Shown: piece by piece, positions 34,011 through 42,227 of the stretch
Position numbering within the stretch: position 1 is the first letter of the stretch
Layout of the letters: the number at the start of each line of letters is the position of its first letter
Source: Cellulomonas sp.
Lineage (GTDB): Bacteria; Actinomycetota; Actinomycetes; Actinomycetales; Cellulomonadaceae
Length of the DNA stretch: 45,678 nt
Reading direction: 5' to 3'
Assembly: GCA_022013895.1 (NCBI GenBank)
Contig: JAKLPK010000047.1
Span: 1 to 45,678, forward strand
Position numbers and translations under genes: made by a program
The notes under the pieces: generated by a model
Told to the model about the DNA's origin: nothing
The model's input: only the letters and a program-made list of their open reading frames with translations
Databases searched by the model: none

Positions 34011-34024
34011 CCTGACGTCAGGTC
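34009..34024. repeat. Perfect 16-bp palindrome at disA stop
   Basis: GACCTGACGTCAGGTC, fully self-complementary with a TGACGTCA core, beginning at the last two bases of the disA stop codon. Could be a protein-binding site or part of a terminator for the convergent genes disA and 34052-34651. Confidence 0.6.
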
Positions 34025-34051
34025 CGGGGCTGCCCTCCGCGGGGCGAACGC

Positions 34052-34651
34052 TCAGCCCAGCACGAAGGCCGCAGGGGCCGCCTGGGCGCCACCGACCGTG
34101 AAGGTCGCCACGTACGTCCCGTCGCCGGGTGCGGGCAGGTCGGCCGTGCAGCCGGGCGCCGAGCGCTCACGGTTCCAGGCCAGCGTCGTGGTGTCGGTCA
34201 TCCCGGGGGCGAGCAGCAAGGTGCGGGCGTCGGAGTCCGAGGCCGCGCAGTCCTGGTTCGACCACACCCGGTCGGTGCCGGAGGTCAGCACGATCGCCCG
34301 GTAGTTCTCCCCCGCGTCGACCAGGCACGAGGTCGTGCCGTTGTTGGTGATGGTGAGCGTGAACGTCGGGCTGACGCCGGCCCCGAACGTCGGGGCGTCC
34401 GCGGCGATGGTCAGTGCGAGGTCACCGGCGGCGCAGTCGGTGATCCCGCCCGGCAAGGTCGACGTCGGCGTGGGTGTGGGTGTGGTCGCCGGCGGAGCGG
34501 TCGTGGTGACGGCAGGCTCCGGCGCCGCCGCCTGCGTCCCCCCGCGCACTGCCTGCACGATGACGACGACCAGCGTCACGACGAGAGCGAGCGCCACGAG
34601 CAGGACGATCCGACGCACCCAGTACACCCGGGCCGGCAGCCGTCGCGGCAT
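34052..34651 (-). CDS. Membrane-anchored exported protein, DUF4232-like
   Basis: A 199-aa single-pass protein: basic N-terminus (MPRRLPARVYWVRR), one transmembrane helix (IVLLVALALVVTLVVVIVQA, about 15-35), a Thr/Pro/Ala linker and an extracytoplasmic beta-sandwich-like domain with four cysteines (ITDCAAGDL, TSCLVDAGENY, NQDCAAS, APGCTADLP). The pattern (C...L.l...., ftlti.N.g...C.v) suggests DUF4232-type domains of actinobacterial envelope proteins; function unknown. GAGGTGA lies 4 nt before the ATG. Convergent with disA and divergent from mutY. Confidence 0.78.
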   Translation of the reverse strand: MPRRLPARVYWVRRIVLLVALALVVTLVVVIVQAVRGGTQAAAPEPAVTTTAPPATTPTPTPTSTLPGGITDCAAGDLALTIAADAPTFGAGVSPTFTLTITNNGTTSCLVDAGENYRAIVLTSGTDRVWSNQDCAASDSDARTLLLAPGMTDTTTLAWNRERSAPGCTADLPAPGDGTYVATFTVGGAQAAPAAFVLG

Positions 34652-34784
34652 CAGTCACCTCATCGTTCCTCGCGGTGGTCACGCCCTCGGGCGGGGACGC
34701 AGCCACGGTACGCACCGGTCCCGGCGTCGACCGACCGGGCACGCCGGTCACCGACGTCGGCGGGACCACCGGGACCGCTCGGGG

Positions 34785-34790
34785 CAGGAT
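34785..34790 (+). promoter_or_regulatory. Putative -10 of leaderless mutY promoter
   Basis: CAGGAT, 6 nt before the GTG at 34797. A GTG directly after the hexamer (34791) cannot be the start of a transcript initiated from it. Confidence 0.4.
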
Positions 34791-34796
34791 GTGCCG

Positions 34797-35717
34797 GTGC
34801 ACGAGGCCCTGCTCCGTTGGTTCGACACGAACGCCCGCGACCTGCCGTGGCGCACGGCCGACCGCACGCCGTGGGGTGTGCTGGTGAGCGAGGTCATGCT
34901 GCAGCAGACCCCGGTGGCCCGCGTGGAGCCGGTGTGGCGCACCTGGATGGACCGCTGGCCGACTCCCCCGCACCTGGCGGCGGCCACGACGGCCGAGGTG
35001 TTGCGGACGTGGGACCGGCTCGGCTACCCGCGCCGCGCGCTACGGCTGCTCGACAGCGCCCGCGCGATCACGGACCTGCACGCCGGTCACGTCCCGGACG
35101 ACGAGACGGCGCTGCGTGCACTGCCCGGCGTCGGCACCTACACGGCGGCGGCTGTGCAGGCATTCGCGTTCGGCCGGCGCTCGCTGGTGCTGGACACCAA
35201 CGTGCGCCGCGTGCTGGCCCGCGCCGTCGCCGGCCGAGCCCTCCCGCCGCCGTCCCAGACGGTGGCCGAGGAGCGTGCCGCTGCCGCTCTGCTGCCCGAC
35301 GACGGCCCGGTCGCGGCCCGCTGGTCGCTCGCTCTCATGGAGCTGGGCGCGCTGGTCTGCACGGCCCGCGACCCGCGCTGCGACGGCTGTCCGCTTCGCG
35401 CCGGCTGCGCATGGCTCGAGGCCGGCCGGCCGCCCGATGAGCACGCCGCCCGTCGTCGGACCCAGGCGTGGACCGGGACCGACCGGCAGGCCCGCGGTCG
35501 GGTGCTGGCCGCCCTGCGCGCCGCCGACGGGGCGGTGCCGGTCGCCGAGGTCGTCTGGGCCGATCGCGACCAGCTCATCCGCTGCGTCGACACCCTCGTG
35601 GTCGACGGGCTGGTCGAGCACCTGCAGCTGCCCGACGGTCGGCCCGGCGTGCGGCTGCCGAACGGGCTGCCCGACGGGCCGGTCACCGTCCACCTGCCCG
35701 ACGGGCCGGTCGGCTAG
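34797..35717 (+). CDS. mutY: A/G-specific adenine glycosylase
   Basis: Removes adenine mispaired with 8-oxoguanine. The 306-aa product contains the HhH-GPD fold: RDLPWRTADRTPWGVLVSEV with catalytic Glu32, MLQQT, LPGVGTYTAAAV (helix-hairpin-helix), catalytic Asp133 in LDTNVRRVL, and a [4Fe-4S] cluster motif C-x6-C-x2-C-x5-C (Cys188, 195, 198, 204). The family LGYYxRA reads LGYPRRA here. The C-terminal part is short (about 80 residues) and does not look like a full NUDIX-type 8-oxoG-recognition domain, common in actinobacterial MutY. Start chosen from the -10 box at 34785 and family alignment. Confidence 0.92.
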   Translation: MHEALLRWFDTNARDLPWRTADRTPWGVLVSEVMLQQTPVARVEPVWRTWMDRWPTPPHLAAATTAEVLRTWDRLGYPRRALRLLDSARAITDLHAGHVPDDETALRALPGVGTYTAAAVQAFAFGRRSLVLDTNVRRVLARAVAGRALPPPSQTVAEERAAAALLPDDGPVAARWSLALMELGALVCTARDPRCDGCPLRAGCAWLEAGRPPDEHAARRRTQAWTGTDRQARGRVLAALRAADGAVPVAEVVWADRDQLIRCVDTLVVDGLVEHLQLPDGRPGVRLPNGLPDGPVTVHLPDGPVG

Positions 35718-35733
35718 CCTCCGGCGGACGAAC

Positions 35734-35780
35734 GGACCGGACGGTGCTCAGCGGCGGGTCGTTGAGCGTCCGGCCGGTCC
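35734..35780. terminator. Imperfect terminator hairpin between mutY and argA
   Basis: 35734-35750 (GGACCGGACGGTGCTCA) pairs imperfectly with 35763-35780 (TGAGCGTCCGGCCGGTCC). It lies in the 69-bp gap between convergent genes. Confidence 0.6.
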
Positions 35781-35786
35781 CGGCCC

Positions 35787-36290
35787 TCAGAGCTCGAGCA
35801 GCATCCGGGTGTTGCCCAGCGTGTTCGGCTTGACCCTGGCCAGGTCCAGGAACTCGGCGACACCGTCGTCGTGGCTGCGCAGCAGCTCGCTGTAGACGTC
35901 CTGCCCGACGGGCGCGCCCTCGATCGCGACGAAGCCGTGCGAGGCGAAGAAGTCCACCTCGAAGGTCAGGCAGAACACCCGTTCAAGCCCGAGCTCGCGC
36001 GCCCGGTCGATGAGCGCCACGAGCAGCGCGTGGCCGAGCCCGTGCCGCCGGTAGGTCGGGTCGACGGCCAGCGTGCGGACCTCGGCCAGGTCCGACCACA
36101 TGACGTGCAGGGCACCGCACCCCACGACGGCGCCGCCGAGCTCGACGACGAGGAACTCCTGGACCGCCTCGTAGTAGGCGACCCACTCCTTGGCGAGCAG
36201 GATGCGCCGCACCGCGTAGGGCTCGACCAGGTCATGGATGGTGCGCACGTCCGCGGGAACCGCCGGTCGCACGCGCAGCTCGGCGCTCAC
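35787..36290 (-). CDS. argA: Amino-acid N-acetyltransferase, ArgA-type GNAT
   Basis: A 167-aa GNAT protein of the short actinobacterial N-acetylglutamate synthase type (mycobacterial Rv2747-like), which would make N-acetyl-L-glutamate for arginine synthesis. It begins VSAELRVRPAVPADVRTIHD, with MWSDLAEVRTLAVDPTYRRH, acetyl-CoA loop RRHGLGHALL and FCLTFEVDFFASHGFVAIEG. Substrate assignment is by family resemblance (about 170 aa, same motif order). GTG 36290 is preceded by TAGCCT at 8 nt. Monocistronic; convergent with mutY. Confidence 0.85.
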   Translation of the reverse strand: MSAELRVRPAVPADVRTIHDLVEPYAVRRILLAKEWVAYYEAVQEFLVVELGGAVVGCGALHVMWSDLAEVRTLAVDPTYRRHGLGHALLVALIDRARELGLERVFCLTFEVDFFASHGFVAIEGAPVGQDVYSELLRSHDDGVAEFLDLARVKPNTLGNTRMLLEL

Positions 36291-36298
36291 GGCCCCCG

Positions 36299-36304
36299 AG
36301 GCTA
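36299..36304 (-). promoter_or_regulatory. Putative -10 of leaderless argA promoter
   Basis: TAGCCT on the minus strand, 8 nt before the GTG at 36290. Confidence 0.35.
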
Positions 36305-36571
36305 GCCCCCACCCGCTCCCCCCGCCCACTCCGCCGCTCCGCCCCGGCCCCACCCCACCGACCGCCCGGCTCCATCCAGCCCCAGTCCCGACGACTGCCC
36401 GGCCCGATCCAGCCCGGCCCCAGCAATTGCCCGGCCCGGCCCAGCCCCGAAACCGGGCACTTCGGGAGCCGACACACCGCCCGTGAGACTCCCGACCGAC
36501 CACTTGCCGGGCGGCTGCGGCTGCGGCATCTGGTGCGCAAGGGGCAAGGGCGACGGTGCTCGCCAGGGCGG
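36305..36571. other. Low-complexity intergenic region
   Basis: About 270 bp with no credible gene. 36305-36450 is C-rich with repeated CCCGGCCC and CCCAGTCC/CCCAGCCC motifs (for example GACTGCCCGGCCCGATCCAG and AATTGCCCGGCCCGGCCCAG). 36440-36515 holds short inverted segments (CTTCGGGAG, later ACTCCCGAC). It follows the argA promoter and ends at the SorC gene stop. Confidence 0.6.
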
Positions 36572-37549
36572 TCAGGCGGGTGGGGGGCGGCGGGGGGTCT
36601 TGCGGAAGCGGTCCATGAGCTTGGTCGCGGTGCGCTCGTCGACGACGAGGTCGGTCATCACCCCGGCGCGCAGCGCGGCCAGCAGCGGGCCGACCTTGTT
36701 GTCCCCGGCGACGACGGCGACCCGGCGCGGGATGCGCTGGAGCTGTTCGGGCGTCGGGCCGGTCGCACGGTCGTTGAGCGCCACGTCGCGCCAGGAACCG
36801 TCGGCACGCAGGAAGACCGTGCACACGTCGCCGACGACTCCCTGGGCCTTGAGCTCGGCGATGTCGTCGGCGTCCAGGTAGCCGGCCGCGTACACGTGGC
36901 TCGGCACCGCCCCGGCGACGGCCCCGACACCGAACAGCGCCAGGTCGACCCGGGCCTGCACGTCGAGCACCCGTCGGATGGACCGTTCGCGCCACATCGC
37001 GTCCTTGGTCTCGGGGTAGTCGAAGAACGCCGGAACTGAGAAGTGGTGCACGGCCGCGCCGAACGCGGTGCCGAACGACGAGATCAGATCGCTCGCGTAG
37101 TCGATGCCCGAGGTCCGCGTGTTCGCCGCACCGTTGAGCTGCACGACGGCCGAACCGCGGGTCGGCTTGGGCTGCAGGAAACGGGAGACCGAGGCGAGCG
37201 TCGTCCCCCAGGCCACCCCCATCACCATGTCGGAGTCGAACCACGAGGCCAGCAGCCGGGCGGCGGTCATCGAGACCTGGTCGAGGCGTTCGGCGTGGTT
37301 GGCCGAGTCGGGCACCGGCACGACGTACGCCTCGACCCCGAACTCCGAGGTGATCGACCGGCCGAGCCCGGGCGCACGGGTCGACGACGGCCGCAACGTG
37401 ATCTCGACCAACCCGGTCTCCCGGGCGCGCTTGAGCAGCCGCGAGACGGTCGACCGCGAGGTGCCGAGGTGGCGCGCGATGACCTCCATCTTGAGATCCT
37501 GGAGGTAGTACATCGACGCCGCGCGCAGCACGTCGGTCTCTCGTTCCAC
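36572..37549 (-). CDS. SorC/DeoR-type sugar-binding transcriptional regulator
   Basis: A 325-aa regulator. N-terminal helix-turn-helix at about residues 10-50 (MYYLQDLKMEVIARHLGTSR, STVSRLLKRARETGLVEI) and a SorC-family sugar-phosphate-binding domain from about 60 (VVPVPDSANHAERLDQVSMT, VMGVAWGTTLASVSRFL, VVQLNGAANTRTSG, LFGVGAVAGAVPSHVYAAGY, RVAVVAGDNKVGPLLAALRA). GTG 37549 is chosen for AAGGGG (37560-37555) 5 nt upstream; the frame extends further without support. It is divergent from glpD-glpF-glpK and most likely controls them in response to glycerol-3-phosphate or a related ligand (inference). Confidence 0.9.
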   Translation of the reverse strand: MERETDVLRAASMYYLQDLKMEVIARHLGTSRSTVSRLLKRARETGLVEITLRPSSTRAPGLGRSITSEFGVEAYVVPVPDSANHAERLDQVSMTAARLLASWFDSDMVMGVAWGTTLASVSRFLQPKPTRGSAVVQLNGAANTRTSGIDYASDLISSFGTAFGAAVHHFSVPAFFDYPETKDAMWRERSIRRVLDVQARVDLALFGVGAVAGAVPSHVYAAGYLDADDIAELKAQGVVGDVCTVFLRADGSWRDVALNDRATGPTPEQLQRIPRRVAVVAGDNKVGPLLAALRAGVMTDLVVDERTATKLMDRFRKTPRRPPPA

Positions 37550-37591
37550 ATCGACCCCTTCGCCGACCGGAAGGGCTTTCGGCCCAGACCA

Positions 37592-37609
37592 GGTGCACGT
37601 TCGTGCACC
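37592..37609. promoter_or_regulatory. Perfect inverted repeat, likely SorC operator
   Basis: GGTGCACGTTCGTGCACC: 8-bp arms around TT, in the 142-bp gap between the SorC regulator and glpD. A weaker related sequence (GCGCGCTCGTTCGCGCC, 37616-37632) follows. Position and symmetry suit the operator of the divergent regulator. Confidence 0.7.
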
Positions 37610-37691
37610 ACGGTTGCGCGCTCGTTCGCGCCGAGCAGAGGATATCCCGTCGCCCCACGAGAGCGGCGGACCAACCTGAGGAGAAGCAACG

Positions 37692-39455
37692 ATGCGGACC
37701 GCTCCCTTGACCGTGCAGGCACGGACCGACGCCCTCGCAGCCCTCGCGGCCAGCACGGGCAGCGGTCGCGAGCTCGACGTCCTGGTCATCGGAGGTGGTG
37801 TCACCGGCGCGGGGATCGCGCTCGACGCGGTCAGCCGAGGCCTGTCAACGGCGATCGTCGAGGCGCAGGACTGGGCCTCCGGCACCTCGAGCCGCTCGAG
37901 CAAGCTCGTGCACGGCGGACTCCGCTACCTGCAGATGCTCGACTTCCACCTGGTGCACGAGGCGCTCACCGAACGCGACCTGCTCATCAGCTCGCTCGCC
38001 CCGCACCTGGTCAAGCCCGTCTCGTTCCTCTACCCGCTCGAGCACCGGGTCTGGGAGCGGGCCTACGTCGGCGCCGGCGTCGCGCTCTACGACACGCTCG
38101 CCAGCGCCACCCGCCGCAAGCGCGCCATGCCGCTGCACCAGCACCTCACCCGCAAGGGCATGGAGCGGATGTTCCCCGACCTGCGCCACGACGCCGCGAT
38201 CGGCGCGCTCCGCTACTGGGACGCCGCCGTCGACGACGCCCGGTTGGTCGAGACCCTGGTGCGCACCGCCGTGAGCTACGGCGCCCACGCCGCCTCCCGC
38301 ACGCAGGTGGTCGACATGGTCAAGACCGCCGGTGGTGCCGTCACCGGCGCCCACCTGGTCGACCTCGAGAGCGGCGACGAGATCGAGGTGCGGGCCCGCG
38401 CCGTGATCAACGCGACCGGCGTCTGGACCGAGCAGACCGAGGCCCTGGCCGGCACCGACGGCGGCCTGCGCGTCCTGGCCAGCAAGGGAATCCACATCGT
38501 CGTCCCGCGCGAGCGCATCCAGGGCCACACCGGGCTGATCCTGCAGACCGAGAAGTCGGTGCTGTTCATCATCCCGTGGTCCCGGTACTGGGTGATCGGC
38601 ACCACCGACACCCCGTGGAAGCAGGAGCTGACCCACCCGGTCGCCACGTCGGCCGACATCGACTACGTGCTCGCGCACGCCAACGCCGTGCTCGCCAAGC
38701 CGCTGACCCGCAAGGACATCATCGGCACCTGGGCCGGGCTGCGACCGCTGCTGCAGCCGGGGACCAAGGAGGGCACCAGCTCGGCCAAGGTCTCCCGCGA
38801 GCACACCGTCGCGTCCCCGACGCCGGGTCTGACCGTCATCGCCGGCGGCAAGCTCACCACCTACCGGGTGATGGCCAAGGACGCCGTCGACTTCGCGATC
38901 GGCTCACGCGCCGACTCGCTGCCGTCGATCACCGACAACCTGCCGCTGGCCGGTGCCGAGGGGCTCACGGTCTTCCAGCGCAAAGCCCGGTCGATCGGCG
39001 ACCGCTGGGGCTGGGACTCGTTCCGGATGGACCACCTGCTGCACCGCTACGGTTCGTTGCTCACCGAGCTGGTCGACCTCGTCGAGGCCACCCCCGACCT
39101 CGCCAAGCCGCTGGTCAACGCGCCGGCCTACATCGGTGCGGAGATCGTGTACGCCGTCAGTCACGAGGGCGCCCTGCACGTCGACGACGTGATGATGCAC
39201 CGGACCCGGCTCAACTACGAGCAGGCCGACCGTGGGGTCTCGGCGCTCGACGAGATCGCCGGACTCATGGCGCCCGTCCTCGGGTGGGACGCCGAACGCA
39301 CCGCAGCCGAGATCGCGACCTACCGTTCGCGCGCCGCGGCCGAGGAGCAGGCCGAGCACCAGCTCGACGACGGCACGGCCGAGAAGGTCCGCCTCGAAGC
39401 CACCGAGGTGGCTCCCTGGCGCCCGCTCGGTGCGACGCCCGCGCACGAGTCCTGA
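37692..39455 (+). CDS. glpD: Glycerol-3-phosphate dehydrogenase, FAD-dependent
   Basis: Oxidises sn-glycerol-3-phosphate to dihydroxyacetone phosphate at the membrane, passing electrons to quinone. The 587-aa product has the FAD-binding loop LVIGGGVTGAGIALDA (about residues 31-46), SGTSSRSSKLVHGGLRYL (GlpD signature), GVWTEQTEAL, IIPWSRYWVIGTTDTPW and GGKLTTYRVMAKDAV, followed by the C-terminal DAO cap domain with NYEQADRGVSALDEIA. GAGGAGAA ends 6 nt before the ATG. First gene of glpD-glpF-glpK. Confidence 0.96.
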   Translation: MRTAPLTVQARTDALAALAASTGSGRELDVLVIGGGVTGAGIALDAVSRGLSTAIVEAQDWASGTSSRSSKLVHGGLRYLQMLDFHLVHEALTERDLLISSLAPHLVKPVSFLYPLEHRVWERAYVGAGVALYDTLASATRRKRAMPLHQHLTRKGMERMFPDLRHDAAIGALRYWDAAVDDARLVETLVRTAVSYGAHAASRTQVVDMVKTAGGAVTGAHLVDLESGDEIEVRARAVINATGVWTEQTEALAGTDGGLRVLASKGIHIVVPRERIQGHTGLILQTEKSVLFIIPWSRYWVIGTTDTPWKQELTHPVATSADIDYVLAHANAVLAKPLTRKDIIGTWAGLRPLLQPGTKEGTSSAKVSREHTVASPTPGLTVIAGGKLTTYRVMAKDAVDFAIGSRADSLPSITDNLPLAGAEGLTVFQRKARSIGDRWGWDSFRMDHLLHRYGSLLTELVDLVEATPDLAKPLVNAPAYIGAEIVYAVSHEGALHVDDVMMHRTRLNYEQADRGVSALDEIAGLMAPVLGWDAERTAAEIATYRSRAAAEEQAEHQLDDGTAEKVRLEATEVAPWRPLGATPAHES

Positions 39456-39518
39456 CCCAGTCTCCCCGGGGCCCTGCCCCCGGGGTGCAGTGACAACGAC
39501 GTCCAGAAAGGCTCGACT

Positions 39519-40289
39519 GTGGACTACTCGATCGTCCTCGCCGCCGAGACCGCAGAAATCACGATCGGTCATGCGCTCATCTCGGAGTTCCTCGGCACCG
39601 CCATGCTGCTGGTGCTAGGTGCCGGCGTGGTTGCCAACGTCATCCTGCCGAAGACGAAGGGGGCCGGCGGCGGCACCCTGATGATCAACTGGGGATGGGG
39701 CCTCGCCGTCTTCGCCGGTGTCTACGTCGGTTACAAGTCGGGGGCGCACCTGAACCCGGCTGTGACCCTCGGCGTCGTCGCCTCGGGCGCCACGGAGTTC
39801 GTCCCCGGGATCGCGGCAGATGCCGTGAACTCGGTGCTGTACATCGTCGCCCAGACCGCCGGTGCCGCAGTCGGTGCCGCCGTGGCCTACCTGGCCTACA
39901 AGAAGCACTTCGACGAGCAGGCCGACCCGGCCGTCAAGCTCGGGGTCTTCTCCACCGGACCTGAGCTGCGCTCCTACGGCTGGAACGTCGTCACCGAGGT
40001 CATCGGGACGTTCGTGCTGGTGTTCGTGATCCTCGTCTTCGCCAAGAGCCCGAGCGGCCTCGGCCCGCTCGCGGTCGCACTGCTCGTGGTCGGCATCGGC
40101 GCGAGCCTCGGTGGCCCCACCGGGTACGCCATCAACCCCGCGCGTGACTTCGGCCCCCGTATCGCGCACGCGCTGCTGCCCATCAAGGGCAAGGGTGGAT
40201 CGGACTGGGCGTACTCCTGGGTCCCCGTGGTCGGGCCGATGATCGGTGGCCTGCTCGCCGGTCTGCTCGCCCGCGTCTACGTCTCCTGA
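39519..40289 (+). CDS. glpF: Glycerol facilitator (MIP/aquaporin family)
   Basis: Membrane channel for glycerol uptake. The 256-aa product has six membrane helices and two NPA half-helices: HLNPAVTLG (first) and YAINPARDFGPRIA (second), with the Asp after the second NPAR that marks glycerol-conducting members. The conserved EFLGTAMLLVLGAGVVAN and EVIGTFVLVFVILVF segments begin the two halves. GTG start with AGAAAGG 7 nt upstream. 63 bp after glpD and 39 bp before glpK. Confidence 0.96.
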   Translation: MDYSIVLAAETAEITIGHALISEFLGTAMLLVLGAGVVANVILPKTKGAGGGTLMINWGWGLAVFAGVYVGYKSGAHLNPAVTLGVVASGATEFVPGIAADAVNSVLYIVAQTAGAAVGAAVAYLAYKKHFDEQADPAVKLGVFSTGPELRSYGWNVVTEVIGTFVLVFVILVFAKSPSGLGPLAVALLVVGIGASLGGPTGYAINPARDFGPRIAHALLPIKGKGGSDWAYSWVPVVGPMIGGLLAGLLARVYVS

Positions 40290-40328
40290 CGCGCACCGCC
40301 CCGAACCTCACGACCGAAAGGACTTCTC

Positions 40329-41849
40329 ATGGCTGAGCAGTACGTGATGGCGATCGACCAGGGCACCACCAGCTCGCGGGCGATCATCTTCAACCACTCC
40401 GGCGCGATCGTCGCGGTGGCCCAGAAGGAGCACGAGCAGATCTTCCCGCGGGCCGGCTGGGTCGAGCACGACCCGAAGGAGATCTGGACCAACGTCCGCG
40501 AGGTCGTCGGCCAGGTCCTCGGTCGCGCGAGCCTGACGCACAAGGACATCGCGGCCGTCGGCATCACGAACCAGCGCGAGACCGCCGTCGTCTGGGACCG
40601 CGAGACCGGTGAGCCGGTCTACAACGCGATCGTCTGGCAGGACACCCGCACCCAGAAGATCGCCGACGACCTGGCTGCCCTCGGCGGCGGGGTCGAGCGG
40701 TACAAGGAGCGGGTGGGCCTGCCGCTGGCGACCTACTTCTCCGGTCCGAAGATCCGCTGGATCCTCGACAACGTCCCCGGTGCCAAGGAGAAGGCCGAGG
40801 CCGGCAAGCTCGCGTTCGGCAACACCGACTCGTGGGTCGTCTGGAACATGACCGGCGGGCCCGACGGCGGGGTGCACGTCACCGACGTCACGAACGCCTC
40901 GCGCACCATGCTCATGAACCTCGACACGCTCACCTGGAACGCCGAGATCGCGGCCGAGATGGGTGTGCCGCTGTCGATGCTGCCGGAGATCCGGTCCTCG
41001 TCCGAGGTCTACGGGGTGGACCGCAAGGGCGGCCTGATCCCGGGTGTGCCGATCGCAGGCATCCTCGGCGACCAGCAGGCGGCCACGTTCGGTCAGGCCT
41101 GCTTCGAGCCGGGGCACGCCAAGAACACCTACGGCACCGGCAACTTCATGCTGCTCAACACGGGCAAGGAGCCGATCCAGTCCAAGAACGGCCTGCTCAC
41201 CACGCTCTGCTACAAGATCGGCGACGCCGCACCGGTGTACGCCCTCGAGGGCTCGATCGCGGTGACCGGTTCGCTCGTCCAGTGGCTTCGGGACAACCTG
41301 GGGATCATCTCCACGGCGCCCGAGATCGAGACCCTGGCTGCGAGCGTCGAGGACAACGGCGGCGCGTACTTCGTGCCGGCGTTCTCCGGGCTGTTCGCCC
41401 CGTACTGGCGCTCGGACGCCCGCGGTGCGCTCGTCGGGCTCACCCGGTACGTCAACAAGGGCCACATCGCCCGGGCTGCGCTGGAGGCCACGGCCTTCCA
41501 GACCCGCGAGGTGCTCGACGCGATGAACGCCGACTCCGGCGTCCCGCTCGCCGAGCTCAAGGTGGACGGCGGCATGGTGGCCAACGAGGCCCTCATGCAG
41601 TTCCAGGCCGACATCCTCGGCGTGGACGTCGTGCGGCCGAAGGTCGCCGAGACCACGGCACTCGGCGCCGCCTACGCGGCCGGTATCGCCGTCGGGTTCT
41701 GGAACGGCGAGCAGGACGTCATCGACAACTGGGCCGAGGACAAGCGCTGGAGCCCGAGGATGGAGACCGGTGAGCGCGACCGCCAGTACCGGCTCTGGAA
41801 GAAGGCCGTCACCAAGTCGTTCGACTGGGTCGACGACGACGTGAAGTAG
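40329..41849 (+). CDS. glpK: Glycerol kinase
   Basis: Phosphorylates glycerol to glycerol-3-phosphate with ATP, trapping what GlpF admits. The 506-aa FGGY-family kinase begins [20 protein letters not shown], has [20 protein letters not shown] and [56 protein letters not shown] and [20 protein letters not shown]. Normal length. ACCGAAAGGACTTCTC before the ATG supplies the ribosome site (GAAAGGA). Ends at the terminator at 41866-41906. Confidence 0.97.
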   Translation: MAEQYVMAIDQGTTSSRAIIFNHSGAIVAVAQKEHEQIFPRAGWVEHDPKEIWTNVREVVGQVLGRASLTHKDIAAVGITNQRETAVVWDRETGEPVYNAIVWQDTRTQKIADDLAALGGGVERYKERVGLPLATYFSGPKIRWILDNVPGAKEKAEAGKLAFGNTDSWVVWNMTGGPDGGVHVTDVTNASRTMLMNLDTLTWNAEIAAEMGVPLSMLPEIRSSSEVYGVDRKGGLIPGVPIAGILGDQQAATFGQACFEPGHAKNTYGTGNFMLLNTGKEPIQSKNGLLTTLCYKIGDAAPVYALEGSIAVTGSLVQWLRDNLGIISTAPEIETLAASVEDNGGAYFVPAFSGLFAPYWRSDARGALVGLTRYVNKGHIARAALEATAFQTREVLDAMNADSGVPLAELKVDGGMVANEALMQFQADILGVDVVRPKVAETTALGAAYAAGIAVGFWNGEQDVIDNWAEDKRWSPRMETGERDRQYRLWKKAVTKSFDWVDDDVK

Positions 41850-41865
41850 TCCCCGCACCGCCCAC

Positions 41866-41906
41866 CGGGCCCGGGGCGCAGCACCAGCTGCCGCGTCCCG
41901 GGCCCG
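41866..41906 (+). terminator. Terminator after glpK
   Basis: CGGGCCCGGG (41866-41875) pairs perfectly with CCCGGGCCCG (41897-41906), with inner pairing GCAGC/GCTGC (around 41877-41892). Begins 17 bp after the glpK stop. Confidence 0.75.
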
Positions 41907-41965
41907 TCCTCTGCCCCCTCAGTCCTCCCTTCCCCTCCCTCCCTTCCCCTCCCCCGTCCCGCTCC

Positions 41966-42018
41966 GAGATTCCGGGGCCGGGCAGGTTCGGACCATGCCG
42001 AGCCTCGGAATCCCGGGG
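41966..42018 (+). repeat. 53-bp direct repeat, copy 1
   Basis: Aligns without gaps to 42060-42112 (about 80% identical, with shared GAGCCTCGGAATCCCGGGG at the end and GGGCAGG in the middle). Each copy has inverted ends (here GATTCCGGGG and CCTCGGAATC). Lies in the 378-bp gap after glpK; outside the terminator and the repeats that gap shows only C/T- and G-rich low-complexity sequence. Confidence 0.7.
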
Positions 42019-42059
42019 CCGCTCCTGGAGGCCGCGACGGGGGTACCGACCGGAGACCC

Positions 42060-42112
42060 GCGATTCCGAGGCTGGGCAGGGTCAGACCTCGCGGAGCCTC
42101 GGAATCCCGGGG
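42060..42112 (+). repeat. 53-bp direct repeat, copy 2
   Basis: Second copy of the repeat at 41966-42018. Its ends form a perfect inverted repeat GATTCCGAGG / CCTCGGAATC, so each unit can fold as a hairpin. The spacing between copies is 41 bp. Confidence 0.7.
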
Positions 42113-42227
42113 AGGGCGAACGGGGGCGGGGGGAGGGGACAGGGTTGGTCCGGCACGACGTGGACCGGGGCGGGGAACCTTGTGGGTGGGGGCGTCGTTG
42201 GGACATCGGACCAACTCGGAGGTGGGT

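Noticed and set aside
36305-36571. Gly/Ala-rich minus-strand reading frame before the SorC gene end
   Set aside because: Pure low-complexity translation of C-rich DNA with no ribosome site or conservation signal.
37043-39493. 816-codon plus-strand open frame over the SorC gene and glpD
   Set aside because: It is a shifted frame of glpD and antisense to SorC, with no domain pattern.
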